Below the pieces are notes generated by a model that saw only the letters and a program-made list of their open reading frames with translations, did no database searches and was not told the origin of the DNA. This document shows positions 16,246 through 28,697 of a stretch of DNA of 64,000 nt, in pieces. This DNA is from Mycobacterium sp. ACS4331 (GTDB lineage Bacteria; Actinomycetota; Actinomycetes; Mycobacteriales; Mycobacteriaceae), in assembly GCF_001667265.1 (NCBI RefSeq), contig NZ_LZHW01000102.1:185246-249245 (forward strand), written 5' to 3'. How positions within the stretch are numbered: position 1 is the first letter of the stretch; every line of letters begins with the position of its first letter. Position numbers and translations under genes: made by a program.

Positions 16246-17423
16246 TGATCGTGGTGGTGGGTATCGGTGCCGACGGTGTGGCCGGCCTGTCGGAACGGGC
16301 CCGCGGCGAGCTGTCGCGCGCGACCGTCGTCTTCGGTGCACCGCGGCAACTGGCCCTGCTGGACGCCTCGGTGCGCGCGGACCGGCGTGAGTGGCCGTCG
16401 CCCCTGCTGGCCGGCCTGCGCGGCGCGCTGGAGAACATCGACGGTGACGTGCACGTCGTGGCGTCCGGGGACCCCATGCTGCACGGCATCGGCACGACCC
16501 TGGTGACGATGTTCGGCGCCGACCAGGTCCGCGTGCTCCCACACGTCTCCAGCGTGTCGCTGGCCTGCGCCGCGCTGGGATGGGCGGTGCCCGACACCGA
16601 AGTGATCAGCCTGGTCACGGCTCCGCCGCACACCGCGGTCCGTCGAGGCGGGCGTGCGATCGTGCTGTCGCGGGACGGGTCGACCCCCGCGACGCTGGCC
16701 ACCCTGCTCGCCGAGACGGGCCGGGGGCCGTCCGGCATGACCATCCTCGAGCAGCTGGGCGGGGCCGGGGAACGCATGCGCACCGCGACCGCGGCGCAGT
16801 GGGCCGCCGAACCGCCGTCCGACGTCGATGCGCTCAATGTCGTGGCGGTGGAGTACCAGCCCGACGACCGGGTGCTCACCACGCTGCCCGACGACGCCTA
16901 CGCACACGACGGCCAGCTGACCAAGCAGCCCATGCGGGCGCTGACCCTGGCCGCGCTCGCGCCCCGTCCGAATGAACTGCTGTGGGATGTCGGTTCGGGT
17001 TCGGGCAGCATCGCCATCGAATGGTGCCGACACGGAAATGGCTGCCGTGCCGTCGCATTCGAACGCGACGAGGTTCGGCGAGCCCGGGTCACCGCCAACG
17101 TCAGCAGATTCGGCGTCCCGGTGCAGGTTCGGGGGGCGGCTCCGGACGAGTTCGCCGGAGCCTCCCCGCCGTCGGCGGTGTTCATCGGCGGCGGCCTGAC
17201 CCAGCCGGGTCTGTTCGACGGGTGCTTCGCCGCGCTCGCGCCGGGCGGGCGGCTGATCGCCAACGCCGTCACAGCAGAGTCAGAATCCTTTCTTGTGCAG
17301 CGTTATTCCGAACTCGGCGGCGAACTTCGCCGGTTTCAGCACTACCGGGGCGAACCCGTCGGTGGTTTCACCGGATGGCGCCCGGCCATGCCCGTGACTC
17401 AGTGGACGGTGGTCAAAGCATGA
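16245..17423 (+). CDS. cobL: Precorrin-6Y C5,15-methyltransferase (decarboxylating) CobL
   Basis: 392 residues. CobL methylates C5 and C15 and decarboxylates the acetate side chain of precorrin-6B. The N-terminal half is a tetrapyrrole methylase (MIVVVGIGADG; ASGDPMLHGIGTTL), the C-terminal half a class I methyltransferase (LLWDVGSGSGSIAIEW; FIGGGL). This is the fused CbiE-CbiT form usual in CobL. The start overlaps the SDR stop by 1 nt, and cobM overlaps its end by 4 nt. Confidence 0.96.
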   Translation: MIVVVGIGADGVAGLSERARGELSRATVVFGAPRQLALLDASVRADRREWPSPLLAGLRGALENIDGDVHVVASGDPMLHGIGTTLVTMFGADQVRVLPHVSSVSLACAALGWAVPDTEVISLVTAPPHTAVRRGGRAIVLSRDGSTPATLATLLAETGRGPSGMTILEQLGGAGERMRTATAAQWAAEPPSDVDALNVVAVEYQPDDRVLTTLPDDAYAHDGQLTKQPMRALTLAALAPRPNELLWDVGSGSGSIAIEWCRHGNGCRAVAFERDEVRRARVTANVSRFGVPVQVRGAAPDEFAGASPPSAVFIGGGLTQPGLFDGCFAALAPGGRLIANAVTAESESFLVQRYSELGGELRRFQHYRGEPVGGFTGWRPAMPVTQWTVVKA

Positions 17424-18175
17424 CGATCCATTTCATCGGCGCCGGACCCGGTGCGGCCGATCTGATCACGGTGCGCGGGCAGCGCCTGATCCAGTCGTGT
17501 CAGGTCTGCCTGTACGCGGGATCGATCATGCCCGCCGACCTGCTGGCCTGGTGCCCGCCTGAGGCCAAGGTCATCGACACCGGGCCGCTGAACCTCGACC
17601 AGATCATCGACGAACTGGCCGCCGCCGATGCGGCTGGACTCGACGTGGCGCGGCTGCACTCGGGGGATCCGGCCCTCTACAGCGCGCTGGCCGAACAGTG
17701 CCGCCGCCTCGACGAGCTGAACATCCCCTACGAGATCGTCCCGGGCGTCCCGTCTTTCGCGGCGGCGGCGGCCGTGCTGGGCCGCGAGCTCACGGTGCCC
17801 GGGGTGGCCCAGACCGTGACGCTGAGCAGAGTGGCCACCCTGTCCACCGCGATGCCGGAGGGGGAGGATCTGCGCACCCTGGCCGGGATCGGCGGCACGC
17901 TCGTGCTGCACCTCGCGGCGGCTCAGATCGACACCGTGGTGGCCGACCTGACGGCCGGCGGCATCAGCGCCCAGACACCGGCGGCCGTCGTCGCGTTCGC
18001 GAGTTGGCCGCAGCAGATCGTGCTGCGCGGAACGCTCGGAGACATCGCGGCGCAGATGCGCGCCGCGAAAGTGACGCGCACCGCGGTCATCATCGTCGGC
18101 GAGGTGTTGGCCGCGCAGGGGTTCGTCGACAGCTATCTGTACTCCGCGGACCGCGCCAGGGGAGCTCGGCACTGA
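17420..18175 (+). CDS. cobM: Precorrin-4 C11-methyltransferase CobM
   Basis: 251 residues, the standard length. A tetrapyrrole methylase with the SAM-binding MTIHFIGAGPGAADLITVRG N-terminus, LHSGDPALYSALAEQ and VPGVPSFAAAAAVLG. It moves the ring through the C11 methylation step of the aerobic-type pathway. It is coupled to cobL (ATGA overlap) and to cobK (TGATG). Confidence 0.97.
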   Translation: MTIHFIGAGPGAADLITVRGQRLIQSCQVCLYAGSIMPADLLAWCPPEAKVIDTGPLNLDQIIDELAAADAAGLDVARLHSGDPALYSALAEQCRRLDELNIPYEIVPGVPSFAAAAAVLGRELTVPGVAQTVTLSRVATLSTAMPEGEDLRTLAGIGGTLVLHLAAAQIDTVVADLTAGGISAQTPAAVVAFASWPQQIVLRGTLGDIAAQMRAAKVTRTAVIIVGEVLAAQGFVDSYLYSADRARGARH

Positions 18176-18915
18176 TGCGCGTGCTGCTGCTCGGCGGCAC
18201 CTCCGAAGCCCGAGCGCTGGCCGGCCGCCTGCACCCGGGCGTCGAGGTGATCAGTTCGCTGGCCGGGCGGGTCCCCGATCCAGCGCTGCCGGTGGGTCCG
18301 GTGCGCATCGGTGGCTTCGGCGGGGTGACCGGATTGGCGAACTGGTTGCGGGACAACGCCGTCGACGCTGTCGTCGACGCCACCCATCCGTACGCGGCCA
18401 CCATCACCGCGAACGCCGCGGCGGCATGCCGGCAGGAGGCGGTGCCGCATGTGGTGCTGGCCCGGCCGGGCTGGGACCCCGGTGACGCGGTGCTCGTCGA
18501 GTCGGACGTCGCCGCGGCCGCAGAGGTGGCCCGCCGTGGGTGGGCACGGGTCTTCCTGACCACCGGCAGGTCGGGCACCGCGGCCTTCGTCGGCAGCGGC
18601 GCGTGGTTCCTGATCCGGGCTGTTACGCCGCCGGACCCGGAGACGCTGCCCACAGACCACGAACTCGTGCTGTCGCGCGGGCCCTACCACTACGAGGACG
18701 AGTGCGCGCTGCTGCGGCACCACGCCATCGACGTGCTGGTCACCAAGAACAGCGGCGGATCGATGACGCGGCCCAAGTTGGACGCGGCGCGCGACCTCGG
18801 CGTACCGGTGCTGATGATCGACCGGCCACCCCTGCCCGCGGGGGTGGCGGTGGTGTCCGACGTCGCCGAGGCCGAGGCCTGGGTGCGGCAGCGCGAGGGT
18901 CAGTTCGCGGGGTAG
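18175..18915 (+). CDS. cobK: Precorrin-6X reductase CobK
   Basis: 246 residues. CobK reduces precorrin-6A to 6B with NADPH. The N-terminus has LLLGGTSEARALAGRL, then DATHPYAATITANAAAAC, RVFLTTGRSG and VLVTKNSGGSMTRPKLDAA, all family hallmarks. It is the last gene of the plus-strand cobLMK run. Its 3' end overlaps the convergent cobIJ gene by 16 nt. Confidence 0.96.
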   Translation: MRVLLLGGTSEARALAGRLHPGVEVISSLAGRVPDPALPVGPVRIGGFGGVTGLANWLRDNAVDAVVDATHPYAATITANAAAACRQEAVPHVVLARPGWDPGDAVLVESDVAAAAEVARRGWARVFLTTGRSGTAAFVGSGAWFLIRAVTPPDPETLPTDHELVLSRGPYHYEDECALLRHHAIDVLVTKNSGGSMTRPKLDAARDLGVPVLMIDRPPLPAGVAVVSDVAEAEAWVRQREGQFAG

Positions 18916-20363
18916 GTGCGCGGCGTGAAGACGCGGCCGTCGTGCCACTGCGTCTGCGTCGAACCGATGATCAGCAGGCAGCGCATGTCGACCTCGGACG
19001 GGTCCAGATCGCCGAGGCGCACCACCCGGACCTCCTCGGCCGGACCGGCGACATCGCGGCCGATCACCACCGGGGTGTCCGGAGACCGGTGTTCGAGAAG
19101 CAGCTCCCGCATCGCGCCGACCTGCCAGGTCCGCGTCTTGGACGCCGGGTTGTAGATCGCGAGGACAAGATCCGACTCGGCGGCCGCCGTGATGCGCTTG
19201 GCGATCACCTCCCAGGGCTTGAGCCGATCCGACAGCGACACCACGGCATAGTCGTGGCCCAGGGGAGCGCCCACCCGGCTGGCCACGGCCTGCGCCGCGG
19301 TCATCGCCGGGACCACCCGCACCTGCACATCGGGCCAGCGGGTCGCCTCCTCGAGCACCGCGGTCGCCATGGCGAACACGCCCGGGTCACCGGAGGACAC
19401 CACCGCCACCGCGCGGCCCTGCTCGGCCAGCGAGCACGCCAACCGGGCCCGCTCGGGTTCGTCGGTGTTGTCGCTGGGATGCAGGCGCTGGCCGTCCCGA
19501 AGCACCACCCGATCCAGGTAGGGTCCGTACCCGATCAGATCGGTCGCCGCTGACAGCACGCGCCGACTCTCGGTCGTCATCCAGTCCGGATCGCCGGGGC
19601 CCAGGCCGACCACTGCCACCGAACCGACCGGCTCGGGTCGGGCGGTCATGCCGCTGCCGGGCACCATCGCCAGCGAGAAGTACGGCACCTTCTCGGCGTC
19701 GACGTCTCCGGCGGGCAGCACCCGCTGCTTCTCGGTGCTGGCGCGCTCGACATAGAACGCGTCATCGAGCCGTCCGGCCTTGGAAAGCGCCTCGCGCACC
19801 GCGGGATAGGACCGGCCGAGCTTGAGCACCACCGCGGCGTCGGCGTCGCGCAGCCGACGGGTCAGTTCGGCCTCCGGCAGGGTGCCGGGCAGGATCGACA
19901 GCACCTCGTCGCCCTGGACCAGCGGCGTGGCGATCGCCGCCGAGGCGGCGCTGACCGATGTCACGCCGGGCACGATCACGGCGTTGAACCGCTCGGTGAG
20001 CCGGGTGTGCATGTGCATGTAGCTGCTGTAGAACAGCGGGTCACCCTCGGCCAGCAGGGCCACGTCGCGGCCCGCGTCCAGGTGCGCCGCGATGCGCTCG
20101 GCGGACTCCCGATAGAAGTCCTCCATCGCACCGGCATACCCGCCGGGGTGTGCGGTGGCCTCCGTGGTCACGGGGTAGACCAGGTGCTCCTCGATCTGCC
20201 CCTCGCGCAGGTACGGCTCGGCGATGCCGCGTGCGATGCTGCGACCGTGCCGCGCACTGTGGTAGGCGACGACATCCGCGGCCCCGATCACCCGGGCCGC
20301 CTTGACCGTCACCAATTCCGGATCGCCGGGTCCCAGCCCGACGCCCCACAGGGTGCCGCTCAC
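18900..20363 (-). CDS. cobIJ: Bifunctional precorrin-2 C20- / precorrin-3B C17-methyltransferase CobIJ
   Basis: 487 residues, the fused form found in mycobacteria. Residues 1-240 are CobI (GTLWGVGLGPGDPELVTVKA; LLAEGDPLFYSSY; PGVTSVSAASA). Residues about 245-487 are CobJ (VAVVGLGPGDPDWMTTES; VVSSGDPGVFAMA; VVIGRDVAGPAEEV). The fusion joins two steps that flank the CobG reaction. The start overlaps the cobH stop by 4 nt. Confidence 0.96.
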   Translation of the reverse strand: MSGTLWGVGLGPGDPELVTVKAARVIGAADVVAYHSARHGRSIARGIAEPYLREGQIEEHLVYPVTTEATAHPGGYAGAMEDFYRESAERIAAHLDAGRDVALLAEGDPLFYSSYMHMHTRLTERFNAVIVPGVTSVSAASAAIATPLVQGDEVLSILPGTLPEAELTRRLRDADAAVVLKLGRSYPAVREALSKAGRLDDAFYVERASTEKQRVLPAGDVDAEKVPYFSLAMVPGSGMTARPEPVGSVAVVGLGPGDPDWMTTESRRVLSAATDLIGYGPYLDRVVLRDGQRLHPSDNTDEPERARLACSLAEQGRAVAVVSSGDPGVFAMATAVLEEATRWPDVQVRVVPAMTAAQAVASRVGAPLGHDYAVVSLSDRLKPWEVIAKRITAAAESDLVLAIYNPASKTRTWQVGAMRELLLEHRSPDTPVVIGRDVAGPAEEVRVVRLGDLDPSEVDMRCLLIIGSTQTQWHDGRVFTPRTYPAN

Positions 20364-20995
20364 GCCACCCCCTCGGAGACGCTCGCGATGGCGTTGACGG
20401 CTGCCGCCGCCATGGCGCTGCCGCCGCGTCGGCCCGTCACCACCAGATAGGACATGCCGCGCGGACGGGCGATCAATTCGTCCTTCGACTGCGCCGAGCC
20501 GACGAATCCGACCGGTCCGCCGAGGACGGCGGCCGGGGCGGGAACTCCGTCATCGAGGAGTTCGAGCAGCCGGAACAGCGCTGTGGGGGCGTTGCCGATG
20601 GCCACGACCGCACCCTCGAGACGGTCGGCCCACAACTCGACACCCGCGGCTGAGCGGGTGTTGCCGGTCGCGGCGGCGCGTTCGGGGGCGCGGGGGTCGG
20701 CGACCAGGGAGACGACGTCGTTCTTGGCGGGCAGTCGGGCCGCGGTGATCCCGGCGGCGACCATCGAGGAGTCGCAGAGCACCGGCGCGCCGGCGGCCAG
20801 AGCGGTGTGTGCGCGGGTGACGACATCGGCGGTGAAGGCCACGTGGTCGGCGACGTCCACCTGACCGCAGGTGTGGATCAGGCGGACCACCACCCGGGCG
20901 ACATCCTCGGGAAAGCGGGACAGGTCTGCCTCGTCGCGGATGGTCGCGAAAGACTGGCGGTAGATCTCGCCGGCATCGCGGATGTAGTCGAGCAC
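20360..20995 (-). CDS. cobH: Precorrin-8X methylmutase CobH
   Basis: 211 residues. It moves the C11 methyl group to C12 to form hydrogenobyrinic acid. The conserved RLIHTCGQVDVADH, with the catalytic His, lies at about residues 39-52; APVLCDSSMVAAGI and GFVGSAQSKDELI are also typical. It lies between cobG (9-nt gap) and cobIJ (4-nt overlap). Confidence 0.96.
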   Translation of the reverse strand: MLDYIRDAGEIYRQSFATIRDEADLSRFPEDVARVVVRLIHTCGQVDVADHVAFTADVVTRAHTALAAGAPVLCDSSMVAAGITAARLPAKNDVVSLVADPRAPERAAATGNTRSAAGVELWADRLEGAVVAIGNAPTALFRLLELLDDGVPAPAAVLGGPVGFVGSAQSKDELIARPRGMSYLVVTGRRGGSAMAAAAVNAIASVSEGVA

Positions 20996-21004
20996 CCGCT
21001 CACC

Positions 21005-22117
21005 CTACGGGTGGTGCCGACGCGGCCGATAACCGTCCGGCGTCGCCAGGAGAACCTGACTTCCAGGCGGGCTGCCGCACGCGCGTTCGCACCCCACGTA
21101 GTGGCGGTGATCGGCGCCGACCTCGCCGGCGGCCACGGCCGCGGCGGCATCAGCGCGCACGTCGGCGATCGACTTCGCGCACCCGGGACGTCCTGTGCAC
21201 GCACTGACCGTCAGCCAGGGGGAGTTCTCGTCGAACACCAGTCCCTGCGGGGCCAGCACCCGCAGCGAGGCGTCGGCGACCTCCTCGGTCAGGTCGTACA
21301 CCAGCACGGACCGCCACGGGGTGATCGCCAGCGGCGCCCCGATGGCCGCCAGGAACTCGGCCGTGCGGGCCGCCAGCACGCCCAGTGGCACCGCCGCGCC
21401 CAGCGTGACCAGCCCGTCGTGCTGGGTGAACCAGCCGACCGGGGGCCGATGGGTCGGGGTCGGCGGCGGGCCCAGCACGGCGCCGTCGAAGAGCACCGCC
21501 GGGTCGGGCAGTTCGTTGACCCGCCAGGCGTTCCCGCGTATCTCGACGAACCGGTGCGCGGCCCCCAGCAGGGCATCGACCGCCCGTTCGGGGGCGACCG
21601 ACAGGCCGGTGTCCCGGCCGCAGATCTGCAGCCCGGCACGGTCGCCGTGCAGACGCAGTCCGATGTCGGTGCCCAGCCCGCTGATGTCGCCGCGACCGTC
21701 GTCGAGTCCGATCCAGAAGCGGCCGGGCAGGCGGGCCAGATCGGGCTCGGCCTGCAGGGCGGTGTCGAGTTGGGTCACCAGGTCTCGGACGTCCCCGAAG
21801 TCGCCTACCCGCCCCGACAGTGGGGAGGCGACGATGTTGCGCACACGTTCATGCGTGGGTGAGGGGAGCAGGCCGGCCTCGGCGACGGCCTGCGCCACGG
21901 GTGCGGGGTCCGGGCCGATCCCGCGGATCTGCAGGTTGCCCCGACCGGTCAGCTCCAACACACCCGACCCGTGGTCCCGGGCCGCGACCGCCAGCGCCGC
22001 CATCTGCTGGGCGGTCAGTCGGCCACCAGGCAGCCGGATCCGCGCCAATGCGCCGTCGGCCGCCTGATGCAGGCTCAGCGCGCCGGGGCAGGCGTCGTCG
22101 TCGCGGGTGCGGATCAC
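21005..22117 (-). CDS. cobG: Precorrin-3B synthase CobG
   Basis: 370 residues, a nitrite/sulfite-reductase-like enzyme that hydroxylates precorrin-3A with O2, so this is the oxygen-dependent corrin route. Two ferredoxin-like half domains are present, and the 4Fe-4S ligands are visible in CTGRPGCAKS and HYVGCERACGSPPG near the C-terminus. GTG 22117 is preferred: TACCGT lies 6 nt upstream and a longer frame would run through the cobN start. Confidence 0.93.
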   Translation of the reverse strand: MIRTRDDDACPGALSLHQAADGALARIRLPGGRLTAQQMAALAVAARDHGSGVLELTGRGNLQIRGIGPDPAPVAQAVAEAGLLPSPTHERVRNIVASPLSGRVGDFGDVRDLVTQLDTALQAEPDLARLPGRFWIGLDDGRGDISGLGTDIGLRLHGDRAGLQICGRDTGLSVAPERAVDALLGAAHRFVEIRGNAWRVNELPDPAVLFDGAVLGPPPTPTHRPPVGWFTQHDGLVTLGAAVPLGVLAARTAEFLAAIGAPLAITPWRSVLVYDLTEEVADASLRVLAPQGLVFDENSPWLTVSACTGRPGCAKSIADVRADAAAAVAAGEVGADHRHYVGCERACGSPPGSQVLLATPDGYRPRRHHP

Positions 22118-22123
22118 GTGTCC

Positions 22124-22129
22124 ACGGTA
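22124..22129 (-). promoter_or_regulatory. -10 element of cobG-cobH-cobIJ, leaderless type
   Basis: TACCGT on the minus strand, 6 nt before the GTG at 22117. Confidence 0.45.
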
Positions 22130-22151
22130 CGACGTGGGTGGCCCGGAGCTC

Positions 22152-25763
<3,612 letters not shown>

Positions 25764-25767
25764 CCGC

Positions 25768-25773
25768 TAGATT
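25768..25773 (+). promoter_or_regulatory. -10 element of the first PPOX gene, leaderless type
   Basis: TAGATT followed by 7 nt and the ATG at 25781. Confidence 0.5.
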
Positions 25774-25780
25774 GGCAGGC

Positions 25781-26158
25781 ATGCCCTTGACCTTCGCCGA
25801 CATCGCCGGGTCCGAGTACATCCTGCTGACCACGTTCACCAAGGACGGGCGGCCCAAGCCGACGCCGATCTGGGCGGCGCCGGAGGGTGACGGTCTGATC
25901 GTCATCACCGGCGCCGACTCCTGGAAGGTCAAACGCATCCGCAACACCCCGCGGGTCACGATCGCGCGCTGCGACATGCGCGGCAACGTCAAGAGCGAGG
26001 CGGTGGAGGCCGTGGCCAGCATCGACGCGAATCGTGCCGGGGATGCCTACGACGCCATCGGCCGCCGGTACGGCCTGATGGGCAAGGCGTTCACCTTCTT
26101 CTCCAAGCTTCGCGGCGGCATGAAGAAGAACGTGGCGCTTGTGATCAGGGCGGCGTGA
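25781..26158 (+). CDS. PPOX-class F420-dependent oxidoreductase, copy 1
   Basis: 125 residues, similar to Rv2061c, which also follows cobN in M. tuberculosis. A flavin/F420 split-barrel protein: EYILLTTFTKDGRPKPTPIW, VITGADSWKVKRIRNTPRVT and a C-terminal helix region. A dimer is expected. The substrate is unknown. The next gene is a tandem paralogue sharing a 38-nt identical run; this copy ends with AFTFFSKLRGGMKKNVALVIR. Confidence 0.87.
   Translation: MPLTFADIAGSEYILLTTFTKDGRPKPTPIWAAPEGDGLIVITGADSWKVKRIRNTPRVTIARCDMRGNVKSEAVEAVASIDANRAGDAYDAIGRRYGLMGKAFTFFSKLRGGMKKNVALVIRAA
25823..25860 (+). repeat. 38-nt identical segment, copy A (tandem PPOX genes)
   Basis: Identical to 26204-26241. 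It encodes LLTTFTKDGRPKP, the cofactor-binding strand-turn of both paralogues. Confidence 0.85.
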
Positions 26159-26161
26159 GCC

Positions 26162-26545
26162 GTGGCGCCGACGTTCCGTGAGGTCGCGGCGTCGAAGTAC
26201 CTGCTGCTGACCACGTTCACCAAGGACGGGCGGCCCAAGCCCACCGCGGTCTGGGGCGTGCCGGACGGTGACCGGCTCCTGATCATCACCGACGACGGGT
26301 CGTGGAAGACCAAGCGAATCAACAACACCCCGCGGGTCACGATCCAGAAGTCCGGTGCACTCGGGAAGCCGAAGGGCGAACCGGTGGAGTGCGTCGCCCG
26401 CAACCTGCCCAAATCGGAGACCCGTCGCGTCTACGACCTGATCACCCGCAGGTACTGGTGGCACGCCTGGTGGTGGCTGCCGCACACTCTGGTCCGCGGC
26501 GGCATCGACAAGGTGCACAGCGCCATCGAAGTGCGCCCCGCGTGA
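26162..26545 (+). CDS. PPOX-class F420-dependent oxidoreductase, copy 2
   Basis: 127 residues, tandem paralogue of the previous gene after a 3-nt gap. YLLLTTFTKDGRPKPTAVW and IITDDGSWKTKRINNTPRVT match copy 1 closely, while the C-terminal third diverges and is tryptophan-rich (YWWHAWWWLPHTLVRGG), suggesting a changed ligand pocket or membrane contact. GTG 26162 is the start that keeps the aligned N-terminus. Confidence 0.85.
   Translation: MAPTFREVAASKYLLLTTFTKDGRPKPTAVWGVPDGDRLLIITDDGSWKTKRINNTPRVTIQKSGALGKPKGEPVECVARNLPKSETRRVYDLITRRYWWHAWWWLPHTLVRGGIDKVHSAIEVRPA
26204..26241 (+). repeat. 38-nt identical segment, copy B (tandem PPOX genes)
   Basis: Identical to 25823-25860, 381 nt downstream. 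Confidence 0.85.
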
Positions 26546-26579
26546 GGAACCTCGATCCCGTCCGGTTCGTTGACCGACC

Positions 26580-27059
26580 ATGGTGATGCGGCTGTTCGTT
26601 CTGTATGTGGTCGTCGAGATGGCGGTGATCGTCGCGCTGACGGCCACCATCGGGTTCGGCTGGACCGTCCTGGCGTTGATCGCCGCGTTCCTGCTGGGCT
26701 TGGCGCTGGCCGGGTCGCAGCTTCGTCGCCAGATCGTCGCGCTGCAGCAGCGGATGCGCGATCCCGGCGCTCAGCTGACCGACAGTGCGCTGGTCGGACT
26801 GGGCTCGGTGCTCGTCGTCGTCCCGGGACTGGTGACCAGCCTGGCCGGAGTGCTCATGTTGGCCCCACCCACCCGGTCCCTGATGCGTCCGCTCGCGGGT
26901 GCGGTGGCCGCGCGCGCGATCTCCCGAAGCGTCGTCTTCGTACCGGCCCGGCCCGGCTACGGCGCCGGTGAGGTCATCGACGGCGAGGTTGTCGACGTCC
27001 AGGACGGGCCGAAGCCCAGCGGGCCCGCAGGTCCGGCGATCGCCCCGAAACCCGATTAA
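26580..27059 (+). CDS. fxsA: FxsA family membrane protein
   Basis: 159 residues, similar to Rv2053c. Membrane segments lie at about residues 4-28 (LFVLYVVVEMAVIVALTATI), 29-46 (WTVLALIAAFLLGLALAG) and 74-95 (VGLGSVLVVVPGLVTSLAGV), the FxsA pattern, followed by a polar C-terminal tail. The E. coli namesake interferes with phage T7 exclusion by F plasmids, but the cellular role is unknown. It lies alone between the PPOX pair and the amidohydrolase gene. Confidence 0.88.
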   Translation: MVMRLFVLYVVVEMAVIVALTATIGFGWTVLALIAAFLLGLALAGSQLRRQIVALQQRMRDPGAQLTDSALVGLGSVLVVVPGLVTSLAGVLMLAPPTRSLMRPLAGAVAARAISRSVVFVPARPGYGAGEVIDGEVVDVQDGPKPSGPAGPAIAPKPD

Positions 27060-27081
27060 CCGCAACCCCAGGTTCGCCAAG

Positions 27082-27087
27082 TACGTT
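27082..27087 (+). promoter_or_regulatory. -10 element of the amidohydrolase gene
   Basis: TACGTT followed by 8 nt and the GTG at 27096. No ribosome-binding site is present. Confidence 0.35.
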
Positions 27088-27095
27088 CTTCCTTC

Positions 27096-28697
27096 GTGAC
27101 CACGACGCTTCTGCTCGGCGGGCGGATCTACAGCCCTTCCCATCCCGATGCGACCGCCCTTGCCGTGCGCGGCGACGTCGTCGCGTGGCTGGGCGGCGAC
27201 GACGTGGGCCGCGCCCAGTTCCCCGACGCGCGTGTGGTCGACCTGCGGGGTGCGTTCGTCGCGCCGGCCTTCGTCGACAGCCATGTGCACCTCACGGCCA
27301 CCGGGTTGACGCTGGCGGGACTGGACCTGCGCGCCGCCACCTCCAGGACGCACTGCCTGCATCTGGTCGCAGAGTTCGCCGCGGCGCACACCGACGGCGT
27401 GGTGTGGGGGCACGGCTGGGACGACACGGCCTGGGCCGACGGTGCGCCCACGACTGCCGAACTCGACGCCGCGATCGGTGGCCGACCCGCCTACCTGAGC
27501 CGGGTCGACGTGCACTCCGCGCTGGCGTCGAGCGCCCTGCGGGCCCGTGTCCCCATGCTGGCCGCTGCCCTCGGGTTCGACGCCGACGGTCCGCTTTCGG
27601 CCGATGCCCATCACCTCGTGCGCGCCGAGGCGCGTTCCCTGCTGAGTCCCGCGCAGCGGGATCGCGCGCGGCTGGCGGCCCTCGACGCGTTCGCCGCTGC
27701 GGGCGTGGTCGCCGTGCACGAATGCGCGGGACCCCAGATCGGGGGCCTGCAGGACTGGCACGAGGCGCGTGGCACCGCGCACGGCGTCGAGATCAGCGGC
27801 TACTGGGGTGAGGCGGTGACCACCGCGGCAGCGGCCCGGGAGCTGATCGCCGAGACCGGTGCGCGCGGACTGGCCGGCGACCTGTTCGTCGACGGCGCCC
27901 TGGGATCTCGCACGGCGTGGCTGCACGAGCCGTACGCGGACGGCGATGGCTGCGGGACATGCCATCTCGAACCCGAGGCGGTATTCGCCCACCTCTCGGC
28001 ATGCACCGAAGCCGGTGTGACGGCGGGCTTCCACGTGATCGGCGATCGAGCGGTCTCCACGGTGGTCGACGCCCTCGAACGCGTGGTCGCCGACGTCGGC
28101 GTCGCGGCGGTCGCCCGGTGCGGGCACCGTCTCGAGCATCTCGAGATGGTCGACGCCGAACAGGCCGCCAAGCTGGGCTCATGGGGCGTGATCGCCAGTA
28201 TGCAGCCGGTGTTCGACGCCCTCTGGGGTGGCGCCGACGGCATGTATGCCCGACGGCTGGGAATCGATCGAGCAGGGCGGCTCAACCCCTTCGCGCTGTT
28301 AGCATCCCAAGGCGTGCCACTCGCCTTCGGCTCAGACGCGCCGGTGACCGAGATCTCGCCGTGGGCCAGCGTTCGCGCGGCGACCAGACACCGCACGGAC
28401 GGAAGTTCGATCTCCCCGCGCGCGGCCTTCTCCGCGGCCACGCGCGGTGCCTGGCGGGCCGCGGGAGTGCGCGACGGAGTGACCGGCACACTGACCCCCG
28501 GCGCACCGGCGTCCTTCGCGGTGTGGGAGGCCGCGGACCTCGAGGTGGCGGCGCCCGCCGACGCCGTGCAGCGCTGGTCCACCGAGCCCGGTTCGCGGGT
28601 TCCGCCGCTGCCACGTCTTGACGCCGACACCGCGCTGCCGCGGTGCCGCGCGACGGTGCACCGTGGCGGGGTGATCCATGGGTCGGTCGATGGCTGA
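27096..28697 (+). CDS. YtcJ-type metal-dependent amidohydrolase
   Basis: 533 residues of the amidohydrolase superfamily (amidohydrolase_3). A TIM barrel with VDSHVHLT (metal His pair, about residues 60-66), WGHGWDDTAW, DGALGSRTAW, FHVIGDRAVSTVVDA, RLEHLEMVD and LAFGSDAPVTEISPW (metal Asp) is visible. These enzymes hydrolyse C-N bonds in formamide-like or cyclic substrates; the substrate here is unknown. The 3' end overlaps lnt by 20 nt, so it may be co-transcribed with the lipoprotein acylation genes. Confidence 0.88.
   Translation: MTTTLLLGGRIYSPSHPDATALAVRGDVVAWLGGDDVGRAQFPDARVVDLRGAFVAPAFVDSHVHLTATGLTLAGLDLRAATSRTHCLHLVAEFAAAHTDGVVWGHGWDDTAWADGAPTTAELDAAIGGRPAYLSRVDVHSALASSALRARVPMLAAALGFDADGPLSADAHHLVRAEARSLLSPAQRDRARLAALDAFAAAGVVAVHECAGPQIGGLQDWHEARGTAHGVEISGYWGEAVTTAAAARELIAETGARGLAGDLFVDGALGSRTAWLHEPYADGDGCGTCHLEPEAVFAHLSACTEAGVTAGFHVIGDRAVSTVVDALERVVADVGVAAVARCGHRLEHLEMVDAEQAAKLGSWGVIASMQPVFDALWGGADGMYARRLGIDRAGRLNPFALLASQGVPLAFGSDAPVTEISPWASVRAATRHRTDGSSISPRAAFSAATRGAWRAAGVRDGVTGTLTPGAPASFAVWEAADLEVAAPADAVQRWSTEPGSRVPPLPRLDADTALPRCRATVHRGGVIHGSVDG

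Noticed and set aside
22118..22151. Cobalamin riboswitch before cobN or cobG
   Set aside because: The gap is only 34 nt and contains no B12-box-like sequence.
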